From assembly GCA_016722525.1 (NCBI GenBank), contig JADKJB010000001.1, positions 558,001-622,000 of the forward strand: a DNA stretch of 64,000 bases, read 5' to 3'. The notes under the pieces are model-generated. The model ran no database searches and was not told the origin of the DNA. It saw nothing but the letters and a program-made list of their open reading frames with translations. Below, in pieces: positions 19,346 to 29,603 of the stretch (position 1 is its first letter; each line of letters begins with the position of its first letter). The stretch is from Bacteroidota bacterium (lineage in GTDB: Bacteria; Bacteroidota; Bacteroidia; AKYH767-A; OLB10). A program made the position numbers and the translations under genes.

Positions 19346-20047
19346 TTATTCCCCTCTAACTATTCCTCCCAGTTTTTGCTTTACAGTCTCTCCGTCCTTA
19401 TATACTAATTTCAAATTACCTTCCTTGTAGAAGCGAGTCCATTCACCTTCTTTTTTTCCATTTTTCAGATTTCCCGAAAATGTAACACGACCTTTACTAT
19501 TTGTATAAACCCATAATCCGTGTGGCTTATTGTTTTGAAAAGTGCCTTTAAAGCTGGAGGCCCCATTTGGATAAAATCCCTCAATGGTACAATTATTAGG
19601 TTTCGAATCATTTTCAGTAGACTTTAATCTTCCATTTTCATCCCAATACTGCCAAAATCCAGATTTATCATCAAGTATAAATTTCCCTGAACTTTTTTTC
19701 TTACCATTTTCATGATAGAAATTCCATTCTCCGTCCCTTTTGTCATCTACAAAAATTCCTTCCGAATCTTTTTGGCCATTTTCAAAATAGTAAACAAAGT
19801 GGCCATATCTGATATTGAATTTTCTGGATTTGTATGTGCCACTCATCTGAAGAGTATCGGTAATGTAATAGTCATTCACTTGCCATACATTATCCGATTC
19901 AGAAATTGCTTTACGGTAATAGACAGCCTCCTTTTCATTGGAAATTTCTTCCCAGTTTTTATCATAGTAAATTGTAATTGTTCCTTGGGAAAAAAGAGGG
20001 GTTGTTAATACGCAGCAAAGGCAAAGGGTAAATATGATTCTTTTCAT
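19346..20047 (-). CDS. secreted MORN_2-repeat protein (YwqK-like)
   Basis: 233 residues with a signal peptide (about 1-20, cleavage near LFSQ). From about residue 80 there are five to six MORN-type repeats of 22-24 residues with cores such as FENGQKDSEG, DGEWNFYHENGKK, SGFWQYWDENGR, HGLWVYTNSKGR and EGEWTRFYKEGN. Such repeats are often annotated as YwqK antitoxins, but in Bacteroidota they are mostly secreted or periplasmic proteins of unknown role, and no toxin is adjacent here. It follows the transglutaminase-like gene by 9 bases and is probably in the same operon. Confidence 0.85.
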   Translation of the reverse strand: MKRIIFTLCLCCVLTTPLFSQGTITIYYDKNWEEISNEKEAVYYRKAISESDNVWQVNDYYITDTLQMSGTYKSRKFNIRYGHFVYYFENGQKDSEGIFVDDKRDGEWNFYHENGKKKSSGKFILDDKSGFWQYWDENGRLKSTENDSKPNNCTIEGFYPNGASSFKGTFQNNKPHGLWVYTNSKGRVTFSGNLKNGKKEGEWTRFYKEGNLKLVYKDGETVKQKLGGIVRGE

Positions 20048-20056
20048 AATTAAGTT

Positions 20057-22003
20057 TTATTTTGGAAAATATATAACCAGAGGAAATTGTTTCGCAATTT
20101 TATTTTTTTCCTCACATATTTTCATATAATCGCCAGGTTTTATAGAATTAGATTTAGTTTTGTATGTATATTCAATTTGAATCGAATTAGAGCTCAGCTG
20201 CTCAATCACTTCTTCTAAAGTAAACACATTATTATCGTACAATGTATAGTTATCATCAATAATCATTGGCTTTGGAAAATGAAAAATTACCCGGTAAACA
20301 AAATTTAATGGATAATACACAGCATACTCGTACTTTCTTTTTTCACAGGAGGATTTGTTAATTTCCCTGTACATGGTTTGAGGCTCAAATCGAAAAATCC
20401 ACAAACCTTTGGCAGCCTCATTGGTTCCTTTGTCACCATCCTGCCAAAACCCTCCGACATCAAACTGATAATTTGTAGTAAAAATATTCTTTACAATATC
20501 ATCGTGCAAATCGATGTCGGCAGTTTTTATTACCTCGGGATATTGCTCTTTAAGGTCAGCTTCTGCAATTTCCTGGAGTTTATTTGCAGAAATATATTCA
20601 ACAAGAGATCTCCTCATGTCAGCCTCTAAACCATACCGTATAGAAGTGATTTTTAATTTTGCAGGTTCAGTAAAAGATTCTATGGTATACTCATCAACAA
20701 TATCATCAGGTGGTGTATTTCTTACTTGTACCATTGTATGCAAACTATCAGCAGGCTTCCCTATGATAAGGGCCTTATCGAAATTGATGATACTTATATT
20801 TTTAAAATCACCTCCCTGCATCCCTATAGTTGGATCTACCCAGTATGTTTGATTTTCAAAATTAAAGGTTGTAATGCAATGATTAAATACTTCATTACTG
20901 GGCCCTAGTTTAACGAGGCTGCTCTGTAAGTCGGTATTCACCAGGACAGGATATGCTTCAGTAACACCGATTTTCTTCAGGAGTGAAACCATTAACAAAG
21001 ATTTATCTTTGCAGTCACCAAATCGTTGTTTGATTACTTTTTCAGGAGATGCTGGTTTAATACTACCAATACCAGACTCAACTCCCATATACCTAATATC
21101 ATCCTGAACAAAATTGATAATTTTATTTATTTTTTCTTCCGTAGTTTCAGCTCCTGAAAATAATTCATGAAATACATCTGATAATTCAGGATCTTTTTTC
21201 AGTGCAAAAACATTCTGTGCCCAAGTGTTAACTTCTCTCCATGACCTAAAGCTACTTAATGTAAAATATTTGTACGGAATTACCCAGGGAGGTGTATTTT
21301 CCTCTAGTTGTAGTGCTTTGATATCCTCTTGCTTCAATTCTATTTGTTGATATCCATCTTTTTCGGAAGTTTGAATTAGACTGTCGCAGCCAACACAATT
21401 GTATACGTAATCTTTATCTTTAGGGTAGATTACCCGCATAGATAAAAGGTCAATAGGATTCATGGCTTCCAAAGGAATAAAAAGGTATTTACCATTTTCA
21501 AAGATTGGATTTTTCCCGACAAGGGTATAAGCAAATTCTATAAGATCATCTTTGCGTACATCATTCAGGATATCGTATGCAGTTACCTGGCCGGTATAAA
21601 TACCCTGTTGGAGATTTTGTTCATTATTCATTAACTCCAAAGTAAGATCATGTGTACGGTCAGTCTTGATCCATTTTCTCCAAATGTAAAGATGATGAAT
21701 GTATAATTTCTGATAGGATGTGTCAAAGGAAACGGAAATTTGCGATGCATTGGTTATTCCGCTGTACGACACAACATTTCGGACCTCACGACAAAACATC
21801 ATATTTTTTTCTAAATTAATTTGATAGTCAAGAAGCATCTCATAAACCCCCGACATAATTTCATACTTTGAGACAGGAAGCTTTGATGGGATTTTTACTT
21901 CCTTAACCCAATCGGGAACCTTTTCAAAACTATAACCCTGTCCTCGTAATGAAATTGACAAAATGAAAGATACTAAAATCAGAAACGATACCTTTAAGCG
22001 CAT
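20057..22003 (-). CDS. DUF3857/transglutaminase-like periplasmic protein
   Basis: 648 residues with a signal peptide (about 1-21). A DUF3857-type beta domain (about 50-250) is followed by a transglutaminase-like cysteine protease fold (about 285-410) with the catalytic triad region Cys331 (FGDCKDKS), His (NHCITTF) and Asp (YWVDPT). A DUF2569/DUF3858-like beta domain closes the protein. In this phylum such proteins are periplasmic or surface associated and of unknown substrate. The conserved QDDIRYMGVE and RFGDCKDKS segments are intact, so it should be active. It is the first gene of a two-gene run with the MORN protein. Confidence 0.88.
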   Translation of the reverse strand: MRLKVSFLILVSFILSISLRGQGYSFEKVPDWVKEVKIPSKLPVSKYEIMSGVYEMLLDYQINLEKNMMFCREVRNVVSYSGITNASQISVSFDTSYQKLYIHHLYIWRKWIKTDRTHDLTLELMNNEQNLQQGIYTGQVTAYDILNDVRKDDLIEFAYTLVGKNPIFENGKYLFIPLEAMNPIDLLSMRVIYPKDKDYVYNCVGCDSLIQTSEKDGYQQIELKQEDIKALQLEENTPPWVIPYKYFTLSSFRSWREVNTWAQNVFALKKDPELSDVFHELFSGAETTEEKINKIINFVQDDIRYMGVESGIGSIKPASPEKVIKQRFGDCKDKSLLMVSLLKKIGVTEAYPVLVNTDLQSSLVKLGPSNEVFNHCITTFNFENQTYWVDPTIGMQGGDFKNISIINFDKALIIGKPADSLHTMVQVRNTPPDDIVDEYTIESFTEPAKLKITSIRYGLEADMRRSLVEYISANKLQEIAEADLKEQYPEVIKTADIDLHDDIVKNIFTTNYQFDVGGFWQDGDKGTNEAAKGLWIFRFEPQTMYREINKSSCEKRKYEYAVYYPLNFVYRVIFHFPKPMIIDDNYTLYDNNVFTLEEVIEQLSSNSIQIEYTYKTKSNSIKPGDYMKICEEKNKIAKQFPLVIYFPK

Positions 22004-22383
22004 ACCTTATAGTATTAAAGAAGTGATTATCAACTAAATGAACTAAATCCGAAACAACTAATTGTACAAATAATGGGAAATTGATGACGGTGAAAATAAT
22101 TAAATTTCAATTATGTTTTACGCTTCGTAAATTCCTAAAGTCAGGCAAGGAGAATAATTATTTTGATAGCGCGATTTCTTGTCACTGGATGATGGTTTAA
22201 GTATGATCAGCATTCATGATCAAATTTTTAATTAATTTCTTAAAGGCTGGAATCAAACAAGTACTTATATAAGTAAAATGCAGACATTTCAATATGATTG
22301 AAAATAAGTTCAAAATTATTTGAAAAGCATGAACACACTCACGGGGTAGATTTTCTGTGACAATATGAAATTTGAATTTTTAA
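22004..22383. other. intergenic, no feature seen
   Basis: About 380 AT-rich bases between a start (22003) and a stop (22384), both on the minus strand. No ORF with a plausible start, no strong hairpin and no repeat was found. It should contain the promoter of the DUF3857 gene. Confidence 0.45.
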
Positions 22384-25176
22384 TTATTCCTGTTTCACGA
22401 GTTTCATAATTATATTTTCCTTATCATTTGATATTTCTGCAAAATAAACCCCGGAAGTAAGAGCTGAACCAAATTCAAAATTATATTGGGTAGAAAGATT
22501 TTCAAATCTTTCAATTTCTCTTCCCATTAAATCCCTTAAAATAAATTTCACTTTTCCTTCGTATTTTCCATCAAGTGACAGAGTGAAATTTGAAGCTGAT
22601 GGATTTGGATAAATTTCCGCATTTAAATGGGTGAATTCTGTGTTATTGTATTCTCTGCAATTGACAGAAACAGAAAGTGTTCTGTAAGCACTATTTCCAC
22701 AACTATTTCCGGCACGTACCTTAACTATTCCTGCAGTAGCTCCAAAAGTTACTGTGATGGTATTGGTTGTTTGTCCCGAAGTGATAACAGCTCCGGCCGG
22801 TACCACCCAGTTGTAAGTAGTAGATCCTGTAACTGCAGCAATGGAAAACGTGACGCCGGTTTGATTTATACAGATAGTATTTGATCCAGTGATGACCCCG
22901 GGAGTAGGAGGTACGCTTCGGATTGTTGTACTTCTTTCCGTACTGGTTCCGCAAACATTATACGATGAAACTTTCAATGCTCCGGTTATGAAGGAAGGGC
23001 CAAAGTTTACCGTGACGGAATTTGTTCCTTGTCCGCTTGCAATTGTTGCATTAGCAGGGGCAGTCCAGTTATAACCGGCAGCTGCTACAACCGCGTTAAT
23101 GGAGTATACAACATTCGAAGAGCCAGCACAAACTTCAGCAACCGGTCCTGATACCACACCGGGTGTTGAAGGTTTGCTTCGTATAGTCAATGCCCGGTAT
23201 GCACTGCTGCCTTTGCAATTTACAGCAGCAACTTTAATATCCCCTGTAGTAAAGCCAGAAAGGAAATTTACTACAATGGTTGAAGTGCCCTGACCGCTTA
23301 CAATGCTTGCAGTTGCCGGAACAACCCAGTTATAGGAAGATGCACTATTTACTGTAGCGCAGGAATATTGTATGCCGGTATTCCCGGGACATTGCACTGC
23401 ATCGCCTGTCATAGAGGCCGGTTTTGAAGGAACAGCGCTCACAATGCTGATTGTTTTGCAAACAGGCAAACTGTTTCCGCAACCGTTGGATCCATACACG
23501 CAAATGTTTCCACTAACTGCAGTATTTAAAAAGTCGACAGCAATCTGATTAGTACCCTGTCCAGAAACAATACTTGCACCTGATGCCACACTCCAGGTGT
23601 AAGATGTTGCTCCGTTGACTAACGCCACGGAATATATGTTATTAGTAGTGTTTTTACAGGCTAAAGTTAATCCTGTAGGACTTGTTGGTGTAGTCGGAAT
23701 TGAATTTACATCCACGGCTATGGTATTGGAATTAACAGAGCCGCAGTTGTTCGTGACTACGCACGAATAATTACCGGCGCCAGAAGCCAAATAACTTGAT
23801 GAACCTGCACCCGGGATATTTACGGAATTATTTTGCCACTGGTAAGTTAATCCGGATCCGGTGTTTGCATTCAATGTTACCGAACCTCCGGTGCAAAATG
23901 AAGTTGGTCCTCCTGCGGAGATAGATGCAGAGGCTGCAGGGTTCACTGTAATGTAACTGGTTTTGACAATTGAATCACTACCGGCACCGTTGGTGGCTAC
24001 TAATTTTACAGTGTATGTTCCCGGAGTTAAATACTGAACCTGTGGATTTTGCAATGTAGAGTTGGCTGGATTGCCTCCTGTAAAAGTCCATAGCCAGGAA
24101 GTTGGTGTATTAACACTCTGGTCGGTGAAGGATACTGTTCCGCCTGCACAGATAATCTGATTGTTACCGGCAAAATTCGCAGCAGGTTTTGGATATAAAA
24201 ACGATGCAGGTAAATAAGAAGCGATATTAAATACTCTTAATTTGGCAGGAACGGTTGCTCCATTGGTAAAAAGTTCATTGGTAACAAATGCACGGGAACT
24301 GTTAAAAAATTCAACTCCCTCCATTTGCCCCTGAACCAATTGCGTTGACATATTGAATTTTCTTTTGTTGCCATTGAAAAGTAAATTATTTTTATAATCA
24401 TACAGCATGCACATGGAAACAGCCTGTGTTCCGGTTTTAATATATCCTATCAAGGCAATTACACCAAATTGCTGTACAGAAGCGCTGGTCACCAGAAAAC
24501 CAGTATTGTAAGTTTCACGATATTGAGCAACATGTGTGCCCGGAGTGTTAGGAAGGACGTAATGTTTGGTTTGCAAATCGACCCAGTTTTTACTGAAAAG
24601 ATGTATAGAGTCATTTAGAAAAATCATTGCTTCGCAGTCAAAATTGTTGTTGTTAGGTAAGGATGGAAATGATGTTTGGTCAGAATATGAAAAATTAATT
24701 ACAGCAGCGGTAACAGCTGTGGCATTGGTAGGGAGATCGGCTTTGTTAACGCGATAAATTTTTAAATTCTGCCGGTTGCCATTATTATTTCCAAAATCTC
24801 CAATGAACAGATAGTCATTGTTTGAAGTCATGTCTTCCCAATCGGTATTTGTTGCATTGCTGATATCTACAGTTTGATACACGGTACTTGTGGAAGTATC
24901 AATCCGGTAAATATCATTTGCATTTCCGGAATCATTGAATGTCCATAATTTTCCATTAATGAATGTCAGACCGGATGATTCATTCAGCAAAGGGGCACTG
25001 AGGTTGGTTTTATCTGTCAGTGTTAATGTGGTGGCACTGTATGTACAGGATCCATCATTAACCGTTGCTGCAGGATTGTAGTTGGTCGATTGCGGATCGG
25101 TGCAGCCATTGATTTGAGCAAAGGTGCCTGAAAGCATCCAAAAATAACATAATAGGCTGATTAACAGTCGTTTCAT
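22384..25176 (-). CDS. large secreted PKD/T9SS protein with N-terminal propeller-like domain
   Basis: 930 residues. A signal peptide is followed by a Ca-binding-like start (NGCTDPQSTNYNPAATVNDGSC, a motif common before surface domains). A beta-propeller-like region (about 45-330) carries GKLWTFNDSGN, DWEDMTS and YLFIGDFGNN. Next is a PKD domain (about 335-412, SFTDQS...SWLWTFTGG...GTYTVKLVAT), then an Ig-like segment. About four repeats of an 80-90-residue PKD-like unit follow, each with YNW-V-P-A-x-A-x-I-x-S-G-Q-G-T, then a type A sorting tail (IYPNPSASNFTL ... GVYFAEISND). It is probably an extracellular binding protein or esterase-like protein; activity unproven. Confidence 0.9.
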   Translation of the reverse strand: MKRLLISLLCYFWMLSGTFAQINGCTDPQSTNYNPAATVNDGSCTYSATTLTLTDKTNLSAPLLNESSGLTFINGKLWTFNDSGNANDIYRIDTSTSTVYQTVDISNATNTDWEDMTSNNDYLFIGDFGNNNGNRQNLKIYRVNKADLPTNATAVTAAVINFSYSDQTSFPSLPNNNNFDCEAMIFLNDSIHLFSKNWVDLQTKHYVLPNTPGTHVAQYRETYNTGFLVTSASVQQFGVIALIGYIKTGTQAVSMCMLYDYKNNLLFNGNKRKFNMSTQLVQGQMEGVEFFNSSRAFVTNELFTNGATVPAKLRVFNIASYLPASFLYPKPAANFAGNNQIICAGGTVSFTDQSVNTPTSWLWTFTGGNPANSTLQNPQVQYLTPGTYTVKLVATNGAGSDSIVKTSYITVNPAASASISAGGPTSFCTGGSVTLNANTGSGLTYQWQNNSVNIPGAGSSSYLASGAGNYSCVVTNNCGSVNSNTIAVDVNSIPTTPTSPTGLTLACKNTTNNIYSVALVNGATSYTWSVASGASIVSGQGTNQIAVDFLNTAVSGNICVYGSNGCGNSLPVCKTISIVSAVPSKPASMTGDAVQCPGNTGIQYSCATVNSASSYNWVVPATASIVSGQGTSTIVVNFLSGFTTGDIKVAAVNCKGSSAYRALTIRSKPSTPGVVSGPVAEVCAGSSNVVYSINAVVAAAGYNWTAPANATIASGQGTNSVTVNFGPSFITGALKVSSYNVCGTSTERSTTIRSVPPTPGVITGSNTICINQTGVTFSIAAVTGSTTYNWVVPAGAVITSGQTTNTITVTFGATAGIVKVRAGNSCGNSAYRTLSVSVNCREYNNTEFTHLNAEIYPNPSASNFTLSLDGKYEGKVKFILRDLMGREIERFENLSTQYNFEFGSALTSGVYFAEISNDKENIIMKLVKQE

Positions 25177-25276
25177 AAGAATAAAGGATTGGGGTTATCG
25201 AAAGGTATAAAAAAAAGCGATACGCTCCAACTTGTATAAATAGAATGTTTGAAAATTACAATCTGATTGGAGTCAA

Positions 25277-25480
25277 TCAATGCGACTGAATAATAATTTT
25301 CTTACAATAGTTATTTAAACCATCTTGAACTTGTATCAAATAAATTTCACCAGTCATATCAGGAAGTTCAATATGCATTTTGGATTCATTTATTATTTTT
25401 TCATTAAAAATAATTTCACCAAGAATATTGAATATCACAGCGGCGCTGACAACCGATTTAGGACAATAATCACTTGATTA
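25277..25480 (-). pseudogene. remnant of a T9SS type A sorting domain
   Basis: A minus-strand open stretch of about 66 codons without a start reads AAVIFNILGEIIFNEK, then LPDMTGEIYLIQVQDGLNNYCKKIIIQ and a TGA at 25277-25279. The pattern I-x-N-x-x-G-E-x-x, then M-x-G-x-Y-L-I-x-V, then KKIIIQ is that of a type A sorting domain end. It has no body in front: an in-frame stop precedes it. It is most likely the tail of a decayed T9SS protein, left between two live genes. Confidence 0.6.
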
Positions 25481-25565
25481 TATATGCAAAAGCAAGAAAC
25501 TTATTAGAAAAATTCAAGTTTCGTGTCAATTGGATTAAGCAAACCATTACTAGTAATTTATTTGA

Positions 25566-26246
25566 TCATTTACCAAATTTATAAGTTGATCCCACAGCAA
25601 ACCCATAATTTATATGTGAAGTTGCTATATTCCCGCCATCCATAATGAAACCACCATCCTTTTTATCTGTGCTGATAGTTACAGCTACCCTGCTTTCCAT
25701 GAAAATATCAAATTTTTTAGAAATGGTTTTATTAATCCCAAGATTCAAGTTGTATCCTAAGTAAAATAGTCTATCATTACCAAAATTTTCTAAACTGTCT
25801 GTTATAATTTCACTGCTTTCCGGATATATGTGAATCAAATAATCAAAAGTTAATCCTGCAGAAAGATAAAACAATTTGGTCTCTAAGCGGTAATTTACAG
25901 GCAATGTTAAGTAATAAAAATTATAATTGACAGGATTTTCCATTCTATAAAGTGAAATAAATAAATCCGGGCCATCGTAAGCAAAGGTAAATTCTTTCAC
26001 CTTTGTATTCAGGTACAATCCGGATTCAAAACGGGATCTGGAGGATTTAAAGTATTTCAGAAACTGAATGCCTCCATATAATACCTGAAAATTAATGTCT
26101 CGAATCTGGTAGTCTCCGGATCGCTCGGAAATTAATTTTATTCCAATTCCAATGCTTGGATGTTTTTCAATTGTTAATGTGTCTGAGCCGGTAACCGGTG
26201 ATCCAAAAAGAACAAAAAATGCAAATACGAGTAAAATATATTTCAT
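25566..26246 (-). CDS. outer-membrane beta-barrel-like protein, unknown
   Basis: 226 residues with a signal peptide (about 1-20, MKYILLVFAFFVLFGSPVTG). The mature part alternates hydrophobic and polar residues in eight or so predicted strands, with aromatic girdle residues (YNFYYLTLPVNYRLE, LFYLSAGLTFDYLI) and a terminal aromatic-rich strand (INYGFAVGSTYKFGK). This is the look of a small porin-family (OmpA/PorT-like) barrel. I do not recognise a specific family. It has its own intergenic spaces on both sides. Confidence 0.65.
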   Translation of the reverse strand: MKYILLVFAFFVLFGSPVTGSDTLTIEKHPSIGIGIKLISERSGDYQIRDINFQVLYGGIQFLKYFKSSRSRFESGLYLNTKVKEFTFAYDGPDLFISLYRMENPVNYNFYYLTLPVNYRLETKLFYLSAGLTFDYLIHIYPESSEIITDSLENFGNDRLFYLGYNLNLGINKTISKKFDIFMESRVAVTISTDKKDGGFIMDGGNIATSHINYGFAVGSTYKFGK

Positions 26247-26405
26247 GGGATCTGATTTTCATCAGAAACGTTTAATGCATTGAAAAATTGCACCAATGCC
26301 ATCAATTGAACTGCTTCAAACCACGCGCTTCTTAAAATTATAGATCTTTAAGTTTTTAATTGAATTAGCGTGGTCTGATGGTGTACATATTTAATTTCAT
26401 TTTTA

Positions 26406-27664
26406 TTATTTAAGCACATCCAAAATCCAATTCATACATTCCACAGGTTCAACAATAGACCATGAGTGCGGATGTCTGTTTCCTTCAATTCTGTATCCTT
26501 TCTGGTAGGAATTAATAAATTCAGCCTTTTTGTTTCCCATGTCATTCAGCAGTTGAATCATTGCCGTTTGGTCTAATCCGTTCATGTAGTACATATCCAA
26601 TCCCTGTTTTCCATCCACCAGTTTGCATCAAGGTCATTATAAATTCTAACAGGAGTGTTAATAAGATATTTGGCATTTCCTCCATCAGGTTTTGAATAGG
26701 TAAAAGACGAATAATAGATGTATTTCTCCTGTACCAGTTCCGGTGATCCGCCACAATATTTTTCTAAATCCTTAATGCCGTATGCAGCTTCGCTGTTATC
26801 GGGATATTTTCTAAGTTTCATTTGAAACTTGTTGTAAATATTTATCAAATCACTTGGACCATCACAACTGAAAACTGCTGCTGGTTTAATCACAGTTTTG
26901 GTAGCGTCCTGATTGGCTAATTCAGTATAACGCAAACTAAATAGTCCACCCATGCTCCAGCCACCAATTACAATTTTATCTTTCGGGATACTATATTTTA
27001 ATATTGCATCACCGATCATTTTGTTCATTACCGAGACAATAGCATCAGTCAATGTTAGCCGTTGATTTATGGAAAGCGCAATCACTGTCATGTTGTTTTT
27101 ATACGCCAATTCACATAATGTTTGTGTGCTGCTGATTAAATGCTCTGTAGTTTCCCATGTGCCGGGCATCAGAACAACTGCCCCTTTAATTTTTCCTATA
27201 GGGACTACAGCATGATAATATAGTTGTTTCAGATTATTGTCGCCAACATAAATTTCAGAGCTGTCGGTTTCTGAAATACTATTTTTATATAAGAGTTTCA
27301 AGCACTCGTCACTTAAAAAAAGTGGTTCTCCATTTGAAAAATTTCCTTCTAATTTTCTGTTGTTGCCCATGGTAAATATCCCTTTTCCATGAGGTTTTCC
27401 ATTTTGCATTTCTCCAACATAACTTGAAGTTTGTTGCCCTTTTGTAAATCCTTCCATGGTGCCATACCCTGAAGCCAGATTATTTTCACATGCACCACTC
27501 CAGGTAACACTGTCTTCTGCATATGTGTGTTTGAACCATACGGTACAATTTGATTTCAAGTCTTTTAAAAAAAGGCCTTCCGTTTCTTGCGCCTGCATAA
27601 TATGGCAGCACAAAATGTTTAAAAGAAGCAACCATATTATTTTTGTTTGTTTTCCGGATTTCAT
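26406..27664 (-). CDS. secreted alpha/beta hydrolase with N-terminal MORN repeats, split by a frameshift
   Basis: The first frame (27664-26582) has a signal peptide, MORN repeats (about 45-120, SGYGTMEGFTKG, HGKGIFTMGNNRKLEGNF) and an alpha/beta hydrolase with the nucleophile elbow GGWSMGG (Ser237). It then runs out of frame after NDLDANWWM. The continuation (26618-26406) gives DGKQGLDMYYMNGLDQ ... EGNRHPHSWSIVEPVECMNWIL, which carries the likely catalytic His. One extra A in the minus-strand AAA at plus 26622-26624 (or a neighbouring base) repairs it to a product of about 420 residues. Because the catalytic His lies beyond the break, the intact form is probably the real one. Confidence 0.8.
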
Positions 27665-27760
27665 GTATGCAATTTTGCTAAAGAGTTTATTATAAACGCA
27701 CTTTTATTTTCCTTTAAATAAATGTTTAGGTTGCTGAAAAATCAAATAATCAAATACTGG

Positions 27761-29203
27761 TCATTTGTTGCGGTCATACTTTTCTATAATTTTTCGTGCG
27801 TTGGAATTGTCAGGATTAAGTTCGAGGGATTTTCTATATGCTCCAATTCCTTCCTTTTCTTGACCCTTTGCTAATAAGCATTCGCCATAACTATCATAAA
27901 CATTATAGGAATTAGGGTACAATTCAACATTTAGTTTGAATATTATTTCCGCGTCAGTCAATTTATTATTTTGCATAAAATCATACCCTAAAGTATTTAT
28001 TGCATTTTCTGAAATATTATATTCAGGTTCTTTTTTAGTTGCTTCCTTCTTACACATCTTGTAAATCTCATTTGCAGTTTTTGTTGATTTTAAATCTGAA
28101 ATGCTTTTTTTAGTATTCCATAGTGATTCATCTAACTGCCTTTTTGCCTTTTTGCTGTTCGGATAATTTATAAAATTGAGTTGTGCAAATGCAAGTGCTT
28201 TATCGTACCACTTTTTGAAAGTGAGATAATCTATAAGCTCTGAAGTGCCTTGTTCAGGTGCAACCTGCGAATAACCCATTTTTTTCGAAAGGGATTCATA
28301 GTAATCTGTAATGATTCTTACTGATGCCTCAGCATTTACATCTGGTTTGAAAATATCAAACAACTTTTCGTTCTTAAACCAGGGGAAGTTCGCAATCAAT
28401 CCGTCATAGGTACCTTTGAATACCACGCTTTGATGCGTCTCATCAGGATAATATCTCCAATTAAAATCCAAACCATTGTTTTTAGTGCTTTCTGCATTTC
28501 TTGCAAAAGTCATGATGCAACGCATGTGTCTGGCATTACCAGAGGTATCTCTAAAAATTACAGCCGTATCCATACCCTTGGGCATGGTCATTCCCAGGGC
28601 GATGTAAAGCGATTTGCCTGTGTAATCAATTTTATTAAACTCCGTGGTTGCATTTCCAATCCAGTTTTTGACCATGCCTAAACTGGGGTCTAAAGCAATG
28701 TAAGAATTAAACAAATGTGGCTGGTACACCATTGTATTAATGACCCTAAGTCCGCCCAGCGAATGCCCAACCAGTATCCGATAGGGTTCGGTGGGGTAGT
28801 GGCTGTTTATATAAGGGAAAAGTTCCTGCTCAAGAAATTCAGGAAAATGATCCTTTGTTTTGTCCTCTTTAGATGCAGGCGGAATTAAATCTTTTTCCCT
28901 GTCAGGATGAAAAATGGCAACTACAATCATCTGTGGACAAAGTTCATTGCCTGCAGTAGTACTGAGGTGATCTATAATGCCAACCGTTTTCGTGAAATGA
29001 TTTTCCCCATCAAGCAAATACATCACCGGGTAACGCACATCGTTGTTTTGAGCCCCTGAAGGAACATGGACCAGAATCTGTCTGTCTTCATTTAATATGT
29101 TTGAATGTAGTGTATCATATTTTCCAATGGAGAAATTCTGTGCCTTAGTTCCAGTGATTGCTACAAGACAAACAAGAAATGTAATGATTACGGATGATTT
29201 CAT
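27761..29203 (-). CDS. secreted esterase (Fes/IroE-type alpha/beta hydrolase) with C-terminal TPRs
   Basis: 480 residues. A signal peptide (about 1-21) is followed by a putative-esterase domain (about 22-290) of the enterochelin-esterase/S-formylglutathione-hydrolase-like group. It shows RQILVHVPSG, YPVMYLLDGENHF, the nucleophile motif GHSLGG (Ser148) and DETHQSVVF with the likely His. The C-terminal third (about 330-475) contains TPR units (TDAEIIFKLNVELYPNSYNVYDSYGECL, then GIGAYRKSLELNPDN). Esterase-TPR fusions of this kind are common in Bacteroidota. The substrate is unknown, and no siderophore genes are nearby. Confidence 0.88.
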   Translation of the reverse strand: MKSSVIITFLVCLVAITGTKAQNFSIGKYDTLHSNILNEDRQILVHVPSGAQNNDVRYPVMYLLDGENHFTKTVGIIDHLSTTAGNELCPQMIVVAIFHPDREKDLIPPASKEDKTKDHFPEFLEQELFPYINSHYPTEPYRILVGHSLGGLRVINTMVYQPHLFNSYIALDPSLGMVKNWIGNATTEFNKIDYTGKSLYIALGMTMPKGMDTAVIFRDTSGNARHMRCIMTFARNAESTKNNGLDFNWRYYPDETHQSVVFKGTYDGLIANFPWFKNEKLFDIFKPDVNAEASVRIITDYYESLSKKMGYSQVAPEQGTSELIDYLTFKKWYDKALAFAQLNFINYPNSKKAKRQLDESLWNTKKSISDLKSTKTANEIYKMCKKEATKKEPEYNISENAINTLGYDFMQNNKLTDAEIIFKLNVELYPNSYNVYDSYGECLLAKGQEKEGIGAYRKSLELNPDNSNARKIIEKYDRNK

Positions 29204-29603
29204 GGTTCAGCTTTTATATCTTTTCTATATTAATTTTGTGTATTGGAAAATCTGAATTAGTTATATCCCACTCAGAATTAAGAGTGACTATATCCAGTAA
29301 CAAATTTATAAAGAATTTCCTTTATTTATCAGAATAGAAAATCATTTTTGATTTTATAAAAAGATCAATTTTGTTTGTAACTGATTGAAAAAATTTGGAG
29401 AACATACACTTACCACTGCTTGGCATTCCGTCTGCCTAATAGTAAAGAGTTATATTTTATTTGCTGATACAAATAAAATATAATTTAACTTTATAAAGTT
29501 TATTTCTATACATCACACCGGAATATTTCCGAAGGTAGTAAAAATAATTTCAAAGTCATAAAAAATATTAAATTTTACAATATTCAGCAGTTAAATAATC
29601 AAA
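29204..29603. other. intergenic, very AT-rich
   Basis: About 400 bases between the esterase start and the stop of the TonB-like gene, both on the minus strand. It is long and AT-rich, with no ORF, repeat or strong hairpin that I can support. Confidence 0.45.

Noticed and set aside
19346..20047. Toxin-antitoxin assignment of the MORN protein because of its YwqK-like repeats
   Set aside because: It has a signal peptide and sits beside a secreted transglutaminase-like gene, without any toxin; the antitoxin label is a family-name artefact.
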